The notes under the pieces were generated by a model. It worked only from the letters and a program-made list of their open reading frames with translations. It was not told the origin of the DNA and ran no database searches. Source: Antedon mediterranea (lineage: Eukaryota; Echinodermata; Crinoidea; Comatulida; Antedonidae). From it: a DNA stretch of 64,000 nucleotides. The stretch lies in assembly GCF_964355755.1 (NCBI RefSeq), contig NC_092676.1:11078288-11142287 (forward strand), given 5' to 3'. The position numbers and the translations under genes were made by a program. This document shows, in pieces, positions 22,200 to 33,977 of the stretch (position 1 is its first letter; the number at the start of each line of letters is the position of its first letter).

Positions 22200-25100
22200 T
22201 AGGGCGCTATGTAATGAAGACTCCGTCAAAGCTAAAACTTATCGAACTCCCAAAAGTAAGTTAAAGGATGAAATAAACTGAACGTAAGTTTTAAACAGCT
22301 TCTACAATCAAATAAAAGTAAAATAAGAAGTCGATTGTAAAAAATGAGTGCTACTAGAGCGAAATCTAAACAAATATCTGAAACTACTGAGGCAACGCCT
22401 ATGCCACGTCAGCTTAAAGTTCCCGCGACTACCGACTTGAGGACTGACACGTCATCTTCTGAAATAAAGGCCCTGCGAAAAGATCTAAAAGATCTAAAAT
22501 CATATCAAATAAGAAATGACTTGTCTGCTATGATAAACGAGGGAGAGTGCATTATAATTGAATTAAAAAATAATGATAAATCAATTATATGTGGAATAAT
22601 CTACAGGCCCCCTAAAGCCCATATTCCAACATTTAATAATCAACTTAGTGAATTAATGCACATGTTAAACAATGAAAATAAAAAGGCATACCTTATGGGT
22701 GACTTTAACCTAGATCTACAAAATTATAACGGTGACAATAATGTTCAAACTCACGTAGACAACATGCTAACAGAATCTTTCATTCCACTAGTTAATAAAC
22801 CCACCCGAATCACAAAAGATACCGCAACAGTAATTGACAATATTTATACAAATTATCAGGAATTCCAAAATATTAACACAGGGATATTAGTTAACGACAT
22901 ATCTGACCACTTTGCAGTTTTCTGCATGGATGATTCAGAAAATTATTCATTACCACGATCAGAAAAATTTATAATAAAAAGAAGCTATACTGATCAACAA
23001 AAACGGCAATTTAGACTTGAATTACAGGGCTATGATTGGCAATATGTAACTAGCATTGAAAATTTGAATGAATCATATAAATGTTTCTCAGATTCTTTAA
23101 AAACAATGATAGATAAGCATTTCCCACTAAAAAGAGTTAGATTAAAAGTAGATACAATTAAATCCCCGTGGATAACATATGGAATTCAAAAATCTCTTTG
23201 TACCAAAAATAAATTATACATCAAATATAAACAGAAACCAACAGATATAAATAAATCTAAATATAAGAAATATAAGAATAAGTTAACATCAATAATAAGA
23301 GAAAGGAAAACTATTTATTACAAAAATGAATTTGAAAAGCACAAGAGTAATATAAAGAAAACATGGGGTGTCATAAACTCATTATTAGGTAGGAAGAAAC
23401 ATCAAGACATGCCTCAAAAAATGAAAATCAACTCCCATCAACTTAATGACCCAACATCCATAGCCAATGCGTTTAACACATACTTTATAAATATAGGTGA
23501 CTAAATGACAGGTGATGATAACCGTAATAGTAACACCGAATATAAAATACAACATGACATTTTGAATTCAATGTTTTTTAGAGCTGTATCCGAGTCCGAT
23601 ATCATTAAATACATTAATGACTTAAATGTAAATAAGTCAAGTGGTTGTGATGACATTGGTACCATTTATATAAAAAATAACTCAGATATACTGGCTAAAC
23701 CGTTATCTCATATAATCAATGTATCCCTTCAATCGGGTGTATTTCCTTGTCAACTAAAAATTGCTAAAACAATTCCTGTGTATAAAAAAGGAGCAAGAGA
23801 GAACATAGAAAATTATAGACCGATATCGATATTACCATGTATATCTAAGGTATTTGAAAGGGTCGTATATGACCAAACAATCGCTTTTTTGTGTAAATAT
23901 GATATGTTACATGAATCTCAATATGGATTCAGGGCAGGTCATTCAACTAACCACGCCCTCCTACAAGTCCTTGATAAAATAACAACAGCCGTTGACAACA
24001 AGCAATTTATGATTGGCGTATTTTAGGATTTATCCAAGGCGTTCGATTCGATAGATCATGAATTATTGCTCACAAAATTGCCCCATTATGGAATAAGAGG
24101 CGTGGTTCTTGATTGGTACCGAAGCTACCTTAGAGAAAGACAACAATTCGTACAAATTGGGAAGTGTCAGTCTGTAACCAAAATAATAAAACAAGGCGTT
24201 CCACAAGGGTCAATCCTTGGACCCCTGCTGTTTTTGATTTTCATAAATGACATGTTTTCTGTAAGTAATGTCGTTGATTTAATAATGTTTGCAGATGATA
24301 CGAATATGTTTTTACAACACAATGATATCGTCACTGCCTTTACAATAATGACAAATGAACTAAATAAAATTGAGAAATGGTGTAAAACTAATAGATTAAC
24401 TATTAATACAACCAAGACTACGTATATGTTATTTAGTGGAAAGAATACCAACATTGACACATCCCAATTTGTACTTTCAATAAATAGAGTTTCAATAGAT
24501 AGAGTACCATATACTAAATTTCTCGGTGTCATCATTGATGAGAAACTGAACTTTAGACACCATACAAATGCAGTTTCTTGTAAAGCATCCTCAATAATTG
24601 GTGCCATGTGTCATATAAAAAAATTAGTATCTACTGGAGTGTTACTTACCATATACAAGACACTTATATTACCAGTGTTGACATATGGTATTATTGTATG
24701 GGGTGCGGGAAACAAAGACAATTTGGATCGCCTTCTATTGCTTCAGAAAAAAGCTCTTATGATCATTTGTAAGGTAGACTTTCATCATCCCTCTTCTCAG
24801 CTCTTTGTGAAAACGGGCACATTTAATATATTTGATTTGTATAAAAACCGTGTTTTAAATTTTATGTTTAAATACCAAAAAGGACAACTTCCAAAATGTT
24901 TTAATTCTTTATTCAGTTTATTTGATAATTATCATACATATAACACTCGAAATAAAGACAATTATTGTATAAAATTAAAATCAACTAATATGGGTCAGCA
25001 AAGTATAGCATATAGAGGACCTAAGCTATGGAATCAACTTATAAGAAATATAAGAGAGAGTGAAAATATATCAATATTTAAAAAACTATTACTAAATAAA

Positions 25101-25462
25101 TGCATTAATAGTTATAAAGAAACAATATATCTTTGCGAAAACAACATTTGTAAAATATGTCTAACTTTAACTTAATTAATTACATGTTCGTATATATTCT
25201 GAGATAAGATATTCTAAGACTGATGTATATATATATATATATATTATATTATAGTACGTTGTATTTTCCTTCATTTATTTACTACATGAAAACATTTTTG
25301 TAATATATTTGTAAATGTATATTTTAAGTTAGGATGCCACAGATTAAAAGCTTTGCTTGCTTGTGGTTATCCTGTTTTTCACACTTTATTGTACTTAATC
25401 TTTTATTTATATTTTTATGAATGTTGTGTGAAAAATAAAAGAATCAATCAATCAATCAATCA
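22200..25462 (+). mobile_element. Nearly full-length CR1-like LINE in BEL 3' LTR
   Basis: Starts at 22200 after ...cttatct and ends in a (CAAT)n tail at about 25440-25462. The LTR resumes with ccccaacacac exactly as in the intact 5' LTR. ATCT is present on both sides (22196-22199 and 25463-25466), a short candidate target duplication. It has a ~140-bp 5' leader and a ~290-bp 3' UTR with a TA microsatellite near 25227-25245. It is younger than the BEL insertion. Confidence 0.9.
22344..25175 (+). pseudogene. LINE ORF: partial endonuclease plus complete RT
   Basis: One reading frame of 944 codons from the ATG at 22344, interrupted only by TAA at 23502-23504 and TAG at 24024-24026. The first ~60 residues look like the start of an ORF1 or leader peptide and run directly into the second half of an endonuclease (CGIIYRPPKAH, LMGDFNLD, DNIYTN, NDISDHFAVF), so the N-terminal half of the endonuclease is deleted. 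RT is complete: [66 protein letters not shown], then the thumb and C-terminal tail ([21 protein letters not shown]). The second stop replaces the residue before DLSKAFD. Confidence 0.9.
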
Positions 25463-26183
25463 ATCTCCCCAACACACATCAAATCAGAACATCAGTTTAG
25501 TACAGTATACACACCAGAAAACATTCTGAATAGACAGAATTAAAATACAGTAAGTTTAAACAATGTAACCTAAAAAAAAAGCTTCGTAATTACACTAAGC
25601 AAGATAACAAGCCTAATTACATCATTAGTCCTGCCAAATATCAATGCGCCACCAAACCACGGTGTTCTACCTCCAAACAAAGGAAATATCTCAAGCGCAA
25701 TAAATTAGTTCTTACAAACAAACATTAAAGTCATCAACGTAACGGTAAACTTGACTTATATCTAATACGATAATTCAGTTATTGTAATTTATCTAAGTTA
25801 TGATCAATGTAGGCAAAAACTGCCCCACTACAGCGACAATTCTATACATACAGCAAGTCTGCCGATACGAGTGCAATAGCAAGCCGACCATGTGAGCGTC
25901 GCTAATGATAAACACATGCTAGGGTGATCAACCTAAAATGTGCTCATAATTCGGTATACGTAATAAAATTACTTAATTACGAACAATCATGTGATTCTTA
26001 AATACTTACATATCATCATAATGACAATTATCAAACATCAGTTATGGTTTTAAATAGAAAAACCCAGTAATTACATCAGAGAAACATTAGACGTGTAGAT
26101 GAATTCAGCAGAACATTCTGAATTGCCCACGCAATATAGCGCCCTCTCTGTTCAGATAAACAACTTAGTTTCTAAGCGAAACA

Positions 26184-26201
26184 TCCTCCCCCCTATGTGA
26201 G
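26184..26201 (-). promoter_or_regulatory. BEL polypurine tract
   Basis: On the minus strand TCACATAGGGGGGAGGA immediately precedes the 3' LTR start, as expected for the plus-strand DNA primer of LTR retrotransposons. Confidence 0.85.
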
Positions 26202-26227
26202 GAAATCACATAAACTTAACCTATTCT

Positions 26228-26345
26228 ATTCATAACCCTCAACAGGATAAGATTACTGACAATTTAGTGATAGGCCGTGTATAATTTCCACTCGATGTTT
26301 TCAACGCTACACTTCGCACATGTTGGTCTTTTCCGGGGTATACAT
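26228..26345 (-). pseudogene. pol: BEL integrase C-terminal tail beyond the insertion
   Basis: Minus-strand frame reads YPGKDQHVRSVALKTSSG and then TRPITKLSVIL before a stop. This is the usual end of BEL integrases, directly continuing ITDVY from the other side of the insertion. Confidence 0.85.
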
Positions 26346-26619
26346 CAGCGTTGCTAGCGATAAAATTTAAATTATGTCGTATCCTGTCTCAAATAATGCC
26401 AGATTGGGAAAAATAATGCCAGATCCCCAAAATGTGGCCCTAAACAGCGCCACCAACGGTTGTATGTCTAATAAACGTTTGTAAACCCCAACTGACACAA
26501 AATAGGGCCTAAAATTGTATCCCCATGTCATACAAAATTTATATTTTTAGTTTTGTGAGTAATAACTAATAATTCTAAATATCTGGGGTGCGAAAATGGT
26601 AATTGCAAATGACACCAAC

Positions 26620-27070
26620 ACCAACTTAAATTTGGAAAAATACAGCTACTCGATGGCCGGAAATGGCACTTAATTTCAAATATAAAATAAAAATATATTT
26701 ATTAGTACCTCCAGGATCTTAGCCCATGATAGTTTTGAAAGTGCCAATTATAATTTAAAATAGGAAATAAAAATATATATTAAGTGTTTCCAGGACCTCA
26801 GCCCCACCATGGTTGGGGCTGAGGTAAAACAAATTGGAAAAATAGAGCTGCTAGATGGCCGGAAATTGCACTTAATTTTAAATAACAATGTATAAGAGTC
26901 CCTAGGACCTCGCCCCATCATGGTCACTGAGAGGTGAAGAAAATTTGGAAATATAGGGTTGCTACGACGATGCAAATGGAACATAATTTGAAATATGGAA
27001 AACAAATTCTCTAGAAGAAATTCTTTTTAAAATTAGAGCTTCTAGTTACCGGAAATTGCCATTTTAAGGG
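26620..27070. repeat. Degenerate tandem repeat, about four units
   Basis: Units of roughly 100-130 bp share 'aaatttggaaaaata.agct', 'gatggccggaaattgcactt' and 'ccaggacctcagcccca' words. One unit holds a near-perfect hairpin, cctcagcccca / tggggctgagg, at about 26797-26825. No open frame. Confidence 0.75.
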
Positions 27071-27539
27071 TTGGGGTAGGGGTGTGGCCGCTTATAATTA
27101 TGAACTGAAAAAACAAAACCCCTTTCATAATGTTTTCGTTCAATTGTCTCTACTAGATGGTACGCTCGCTTCGCTCGCGTAGGCCTACCATCTAGTTCGT
27201 GCCCACAGATGGTTCTCGAATACATAGTAATTTCAGCGTAAAAAAACTGTCGGTTTCAAATGTACGTACGGCAGGACTATAAAACATTGTCGTTTACAGA
27301 AACAAATAAATAGACACAATGATTTATGTAGTCAACCAAAATTAGCACCTAGAAACTTGTCACAAAATGAGTCGAAATTTGTTATTTGGACTCATTTTAA
27401 CAAACCCAATTTTGTTAAATTATTCTTTATATTTCTTTATTATCCAATCATTAACGAAATATTTTTTTATAGGCCTATAAATAATATACCACTAAATAGA
27501 GTGAAACATTTCCGATTTAATACTTTATTAAAACTGTCA

Positions 27540-28300
27540 CTGTCTCATGGTCGATTGAAATAGTAAAGTACATTTAAAGACCACTAATACGTTTATATTT
27601 TTGTAATTATTAATTAATACAAACGTTGAGAAACAATTAACAGTAATAAAGTATTATATAATTATGTGTTTATAATCTGAAAGTAGGGGCTACCAACACT
27701 CACAGTGATAAAGTTTATTAGTATATTTGTTTATATTATATCTAACAGTACCAACACACTTTTGATTCAAATGGCGATCAAAAGTGGTTAATACCTATTT
27801 GCAGTATTGTATAGCACTACAATACTATTTCTGTTTATTCTCCAAGGGTCTATAAATTTACCTACTTGTGTTAAACCATGGAGGTATGCAATAATTTGGA
27901 ATGTTCCATTAATTGAAAATCAATACATTTCTATAAACGTATATTAAATCTATCAAAATAGTATTTTTTAAAGAAAATCAGCCTGTCTTCAACATTATGA
28001 TGCTGTACTCTAGCTGTTCAACCGGTTTTCAGCTATTAAAAACAATTATCATAGGAGGAGATAGGAAAATGCGAAGCCTCCTCGTATTTTTGTGGCGGGT
28101 ATTTTTCAAGATGGACATCTATTAGACAGTGTATACCACGATCGGAAAACACCCTATTTGGGGCAAATCGTTGAACCTAAATTCGTTTTAATCGTCAATA
28201 ACTACTTATCTAACTTAATTTAATTAGTAAACAGGGTTACATCAGGTGGTTAAAATCAGTACTGAAAGTACGAACCAACTTTATATACCATCGAGTAAAA
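27540..28300 (+). repeat. Dispersed repeat family B, copy 1
   Basis: Reverse complement of 61845-62405 plus 63650-63845 ('ctaacagtaccaacacac', 'ggaatgttccatt', 'ccctatttggggcaaatcgt', 'acatcaggtggttaaaatca'). This copy is continuous. The other is split by a ~1.25-kb insert. Non-coding. Confidence 0.85.
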
Positions 28301-28745
28301 ATTCTAGAAGTAAGGCGCAGTTTACCGAATTTTGCCCTTACGCTGGGGATCCAATAACCTGCATGGTCTCTGAAATAGAGCAACATAATTGGCCAATAAC
28401 TAGCCTCTTCGGATTTGTTGTGCTGCCTATATCGCAGACACGGTAGTTTTTGAGCAGCCTTCCTATCCGAAGAGTCGATAAGTCCGAAACGAAAGGATGG
28501 AAGAACTATTGTACGGAAAACCCGAACAGATCTGTTTTGTATGATATGATATTGTGTAAGGTGATATGTATTAACAAAATATTTTATTTTTGTTCTGTGG
28601 TATATTATTTTTTTGGTTGTTCAAAAAACACAAAATTATGCCAGATTATGCTAAAAACGGCTAAATAATGCCGCGGCATTATGCCAGATGCCGTGGGCCT
28701 CCAAATAATGCCAAAAAGCATAATAATGCCAGAAATGGCAACTAT
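28301..28745. other. Right part of the 2.4-kb insertion
   Basis: Short open frames only. It contains the palindrome at 28666-28683 and the GCCAG-rich end of the insertion. Confidence 0.5.
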
Positions 28746-30300
28746 GGTATACATCAGTGATCTTGGCTATGGTCCATTTTCCTCTTACGGCATTGGGATC
28801 TGCCAACATAACTACATCACCAACTCTTACATCTCTTTTTTGAACACTCCATTTCTTCCTCGGTACTAATAAAGGAAAAACGTCCCTCATCCAGGCTTTC
28901 CAAAAGGCATCGACCAACCTCTGCACGAACTCCACTCTTTTCTGAGGGTTCTTAGTTTCACGAAATGGACCTTGCGGCACATGACTAGAAGCCCTTCCCA
29001 GTAAGATGTCATTAGGACAAATATATGCACCGTCATCAGGATCGTTCGGCTTTCTACCAATAGGCCTCTCGTTTATTAAATTCGCCACCTCTTGCAAGTA
29101 AGTAAACAGCTCAAATGGAGTCAGACGTTGTTCACCCATTGACTTCTTTAGTGCGTGTTTACAAGTTTTGACGAGCGCCTTTGCACAGCCGTTGTGGTGT
29201 GGAGCTAATGGTGTCGTAAACCTCCAAGTGACTTGCTCTTCAGCGCAGTACTCCTTCAGCTTTATTGTGTCCCACCCGGCAACCATTTCCCTTAGCTCAC
29301 GCTCAGCTCCAATAAATTGCGTTCCGTTGTCACTCTGGATCAGTTTTGGACGTCCCCTAATAGCAAAAAAATCGTCTTAGCACCTGAATATATTCCTGAG
29401 TCGAACAGTCAACCACAAGCTCCAAATGAACAGCACGGGTCACTAGACAGGTGAAGATGACCCCATAATGCTTGGTCGTCTTGTTGCGGCCAACTTTGAC
29501 GTGGTATGGTCCAAAGTAGTCGCATGCAGTGTAGTGAAAGGGTGGTGTAAATGGTGTCACACGTTCTACCGGTAGTTCAGCCATAATCTGGGTTTCAGTT
29601 TTGTGCTCAAACACTCTACATGCTGTACATCTGAACTTGACAGTTTTCGCAAGAGTAGTTCCCTTAATAATCCAGAACTTTCGCCTTACTTTTGCAGCAG
29701 TCGTTGCGACGCCATAATGTCCGGTTTCATGTATTTGTCTTGTTAAAAGGTATGAGACAGGATGACATCTAGGGAGTAAAATGGGATAGGCTTGATCATA
29801 GGACAGTCTTTCGTTCCTAGTACGTCCTCCCACGTAAACAACACCATTCATCCTGAAAGGATTCAGAGACTTATATTCTTTCAGCTTCCTTAGTGACTTT
29901 TGCGCATCAATAACCCAATGTCGTTATGCTACCATTAGTTCATGTGAAGACAGCGCACCATCATCTACGCAGCATTTGGCTTTAGAATTCGTGATGAATC
30001 TAAAAACGTAAGCGGTAACTCTAACAAGTCTTCGCCAGCTTGAATACTTGTTACTGTTTATCGCTTCCTCGTGGTCTTGGACCAGCATGACAGTTTTCAC
30101 TTTTCTTTTCTCCAAGTCTACATCTGCTTCATTTGCCTTAGGAATGGATCTTGGCCATTCATTCTCTGCTAACTTAAGGAATGATGGACCTTCTTTCCAA
30201 TCGCCACTTAACTCGTCAACACTCACTCCTCTAGATATCTTGTCAGCTATGTTGAATTCTCCTGGAATGTGTCTCCAATCTGATGGGTTTATACTGACGT
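28746..30300 (-). pseudogene. pol: BEL RNase H end and integrase
   Basis: Continuation of pol in three frames. 30300-29924 holds the linker (HIPGEFNIADKISRG, GDWKEGPSFL). 29930-29357 holds the integrase zinc finger (RQIHETGHYG ... CTACRVF) and the first catalytic Asp (YTACDYFGPY). After a frameshift near 29370 come the second Asp (SDNGTQF) and the block APHHNGCAKALVK. The catalytic Glu of the family's GCAEALVK/GVWERLVK block is Lys here (29179-29181). The reading stops at ITDVY where the 26349-28745 insertion begins and resumes beyond it. Integrase would join the DNA copy to the chromosome; this one should be inactive. Confidence 0.9.
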
Positions 30301-32335
30301 GATTGACCTCTTATCCAGGATAGAGCAATGATAGAATCCGACAGAAAGACAGCCTTCTTAAATTTCACAGACATTTCTTTGATCACCGACGCATACAGTC
30401 TAGTTGCTAACACAGCTGCCTGTAATTCCAGCCTTGGTACAGTCAAAGTTTTAAGCGGTGCAACGCGAGACTTCGCAGTCAGGAACCTTACACCAACTGA
30501 ACCATCAGGCATTATCCATCTCGTATAACAAACGGCACCGAATGCAGTCTCAGACGCATCGCAGAATATTACTAGTTGTAATTCAGCATCTGGTTCAGGA
30601 ATCAAGCATCTCATGAATTCAACACCATGCAAACTCTTCATTTCAGCAAAGAACTTAACCCAGTTGGCTTTCTCCGCAACACTCAACTCATCATCCCAAC
30701 CGACTCCAGTTGCCCAAAGACGCTGCATCATGATCTTAGCTCGAATTAAGAATGCACCTGCAAATCCGATAGGATCAAAGATCTTAGAAATTTTGCTTAA
30801 TACTGTTCGCTTAGTGACTTTAACATTAACATCGTCCTGCTCCATCTTGTACTTAAGCACATCTGTTCTTGGTTCCCATACAACCCCCAATACCTTTTGC
30901 TCATCCTTCTCAGTCATGACACTTTGTTCAGAATAATCCTGGTCACCGTGCAAATTAATGTTTGACACCCATTTCTTGACCTTAAACTTGGCGGTAGACA
31001 GAACTCTATCTATGTCCTTGGTAAGGTAGACAGCATTGGTTTCGTCTTTGACAGACGTGCAGATGTCGTCCATGTAGGTGTCTTTGCAAAGTGTATTCGC
31101 AGCTTGCGGATAGTTGGCTTCGTTTCCTTTGGCAGTTTTCAGGAGAGCAGTTATTGCCATGGCTGGCACTGGCTTGTCACCTGGCGTCACTATGGTCAGT
31201 ACATACGTGTCAGGAGTACGTTGTTCGAAATTTCTCCATAGAAATCGGTGCATGCGCATATCACTCAGTTGTATCTTCACTTGATAAAACATCTTGCTGA
31301 TGTCTCCCACAACGGCAACCTTAAATTCTCTAAACCTCATAATTACTCCCATGAAATTCTGTAACAGGTCAGGTCTTTTACTCCAGCAGTCGTTTAAGGA
31401 TACGCCCTGGTATACACTGGATGAGTTAAAAACAATTCTGATTGGTGTACTAGCATTTTCCTGTCTGACTACAGCATGATGCGGAATGAAATGCGCTGGC
31501 CCAGAATAATCATTCTTCTCCTTGATTGAGAGTTTTCTTGCAAATCCACGTTCAACTAGATCTTCAATAGCTTTGTTGTATTGACTTCCAGAAGTTGGTG
31601 TTTTTTGGAGACGTTTTTCTAACGAGCATAGCTTCGCGAAGCATTGTTTCTCATTGTTCGCCAGCGCTTCTGGGGGTTTAACCCAATGGTACGGCATCAT
31701 CCAACGACCATCTTCGCTCTTTGTGCACGAGTCCCACATCCTTGAGAATATCTTATTATCATCAGGCCTTAGTGACACATCCTCCTTTGTGCAGACACAG
31801 TGTGAAAGCTTTACCCCCATCTCTTCTGTGGCCCAACATTTTGAAATATCTACAGGTTCAGCTAACTTGACAAGCAGCATGGGGGTTTGTTGTTGCCTTG
31901 TTGACCCTCTGGCGTTTGTGCCAAACACAACCCATCCTAACAGAGACTTTCTTGTTACATAGTCACCCATAACTATACATATACCCGTGTGCATCTTCGC
32001 GTAGTTGACCCCTATCAAAATGTCAACATCATCGCTGCCTCTATGGATGGGCTCTCCCAGCTTCCCTTCGACTTCAGTTCGTAGGTTTTCACCAATCTCG
32101 GATACATCTGTAATGCTTGGTACCCCAACAGCACTTAAGGAGTGTAATGTCCCTTCCTTAGATGTGACGATGACGTTGTACACCCTGGTGTGAAGCAATG
32201 ATTTCTCAGAGCCAAGCGTCGTTATCTCAACTGTAATAGGCTTGCTTAGAAATTTGCACTTCTTGGCCAGATCATCTCTTATTAAGGTCAACGTGGCACA
32301 AGTATCAAACAGGATTTTGGAGTCTCTATTGGCTC
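30243..32335 (-). pseudogene. pol: BEL protease, reverse transcriptase and RNase H
   Basis: The frame opens with RANRDSKILFDTCATLTLIR, the retropepsin-like protease with DTC in place of the usual D-S/T-G. RT follows: RIVFNSSSVYQGVSLND, VGDISKMFYQVKI (first Asp) and TYMDDI (catalytic Asp pair). RNase H follows: VIFCDASETAFGAV, PRLELQAAV and LSDSIIALSWI. The order and wording are those of BEL/Pao elements. The frame is open for 682 codons from the internal ATG at 32291. A frameshift near 30305 moves the end of RNase H and the linker to another frame (30300-29924). It copies the RNA genome into DNA inside the gag particle. Confidence 0.92.
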
Positions 32336-32468
32336 TGAGAAATCATTGCTTCACACCAGGGTGTACAACGTCATCGTCACATCTAAGGAAGGGACATCAC
32401 ACTCCTTAAGTGCTGTTGGGGTACCAAGCATTACAGATGTATCCGAGATTGGTGAAAACCTACGAACT
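32076..32468. repeat. 138-bp inverted duplication within BEL protease region
   Basis: 32331-32468 is the reverse complement of 32076-32213 with a single mismatch seen (gacatcacac versus gacattacac), separated by a 117-bp spacer. The normal order from gag into protease (MLTAV then RANRDSKIL) is interrupted by the inverted copy, so gag and pol can no longer be read through. The duplication is recent, given the near identity. Confidence 0.92.
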
Positions 32469-32613
32469 GCAGTCAGCATCGGCATGACGACATCTCCATC
32501 TTTACTTGAATCTAGATCAAGGGTCATCAGTTGTGTCGTCGACTTATGGGCGATATGCAACATTGGGTGGTGAAATTTATCACAATGTATACACTTCTTT
32601 CTTCGGCGGCAGT

Positions 32614-33936
32614 TTACCATTGAGTGCTGCTTACCAGCCTAAAGCAAGCAAAGCATACATGACACTCCTTAGCTCGCTTCATCCTCTCTTCAGCAGGTAC
32701 CTGCAGCAGCACAGGGCACTGGTCTGGCCAATGGTCGTCTGTCTCGCATCTCCAGCACTTCTTCCATTTGGTAGATATCTTGTTTTCTGGGTTGACCATT
32801 GTCGCTTCTGTTTGCAACACGCGTCCAGTGGTCTTCTCACCGGGCTTCGACGGTTTGTAACTCTCTAGGGCAGTTCCGAACACTGGGTCACTCATTTCGC
32901 TTGCAGATGACCTTACAAATGTAACAACATCCTTTAAACATGGTATCCTATCCCTCTCTCGCATCTTGAAGACCTCGCGAGTCCATCTCTGTTGCAGAAA
33001 TTTAGGCAGTTTCCCTATTATTGTTTTTAGGCTTCCCTGGTTGTTTAGCTCTTGTAGGTATCCTAGGGCTTCCAGCGCTTGGAAACAATTGGTTAGGTCG
33101 TCAGCATAACCTTTGATTTTTGTAGGCTCTACCTTAGGCCTAGCTACTATTTCTCGAATCCAAGCCTGTACTATGGTTGAGCTGTTGCCGAACCGTTTCT
33201 TCAGGGTGGCCAAAGCAGATTCAAGGCCCTCAGCAGGCGGTTTAAGAACACAGAATTCAGTGGCGTCAAGTGCTCGGCCACAACATAAAGACCTTAGAAC
33301 ATTTAATTTTATACTTGGGTCAGTTATGCAGCTAACACTGTTATTAAAGGATGCGATAAATGTGTAGTAGTACAGCGCATCACCCTCAAACTTTCTTACG
33401 TGGGCTTTGGGTAGAGCCATGGCTTGCATCATACTTATTAGGCTATTCTCATGAGTCGTAATTAATTCTAAATTAACTTTCATAGCATCTACCTTTACAT
33501 CATTACCACTTTGGGTGTCTATGTTAACTACTGATTTATTAGATGCATTATCAATTGAATTTTCATTCGACTTATCTGTTGACCCGTCTATAACTTCAAT
33601 ATTTGCAGGGTTTACGTTAATGATCGGGGTCTTACCGACTGTAGCTAACACCTTTCTTGATACCCTTGTAACCTGGTTAAACTCTCTCACAACAAGTCCT
33701 AGCCACTCTTCTTCTTGCTCGATTTCCTCTTGTTCCTTAATAGCGTCGACCAGATTATCATGTGCAGCTTCCACAGCATCTAGACGAGTCTTGGACTTCT
33801 CCAGTAGCTGGCGTATCTGATCTGGTACAACGTCTTCTTCTTTTAACTCGGCCTTCAACTCGTTTAAGGCCATCGTCAACTTGTCCTTGCGAAGACCTCT
33901 GCTTCGTCTCAGTGATGCCAAATCCTGTGCCTCCAT
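32614..33936 (-). pseudogene. gag: BEL gag (capsid/nucleocapsid), frameshifted end
   Basis: I take the ATG at 33936 (MEAQDLASLRRSRG), just inside the LTR; the frame is open upstream only by running through the LTR. Residues ~20-110 are charged and helical (likely coiled coil). The middle contains the BEL gag core around LPKAHVRKFEGDALYYYTF. The C-terminus has Cys/His clusters (CWRCETDDHWPDQC, then CHVCFAC) that bind RNA. A frameshift near 32620 moves the last zinc cluster (CRRRKKCIHCDKFHHPMLH) into another frame, 32620-32470. Gag would assemble the intracellular particle. Confidence 0.88.
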
Positions 33937-33977
33937 AATTCTAGTTGGTTGCTGTTCCGAAAAAGTTAATTGAATTG

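Larger units (their letters stand above)
21993..26183 (-). repeat. BEL 3' LTR, split by a LINE
   Basis: The LTR occupies 21993-22199 and 25463-26183; 22200-25462 is a LINE. Joined, it matches the 5' LTR. Its 5' end (TGTTTCGC at 26183) directly follows the polypurine tract. Confidence 0.92.
26349..28745. mobile_element. ~2.4-kb non-coding insertion with 12-bp target duplication
   Basis: GGTATACATCAG lies on both sides (26337-26348 and 28746-28757), and the BEL integrase frame rejoins exactly across it. Both ends are rich in the word AATAATGCCAG (26391, 26412 and 28716-28731 regions), and a perfect 18-bp palindrome ATAATGCC-GC-GGCATTAT lies near 28666-28683. There are no clear inverted termini and no coding sequence. 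Inside are a ~100-125-bp tandem repeat (26620-27070) and another repeat (27540-28300). Class unknown. Confidence 0.75.

Noticed and set aside
26349-28745. Helitron
   Set aside because: No TC start or CTRR end with hairpin at the borders, and a 12-bp target duplication is present, which Helitrons lack.
30613-33820. Several plus-strand open frames of 60-107 codons across the BEL gag and pol region
   Set aside because: Opposite-strand shadows of the clearly coding minus strand; no domains of their own.
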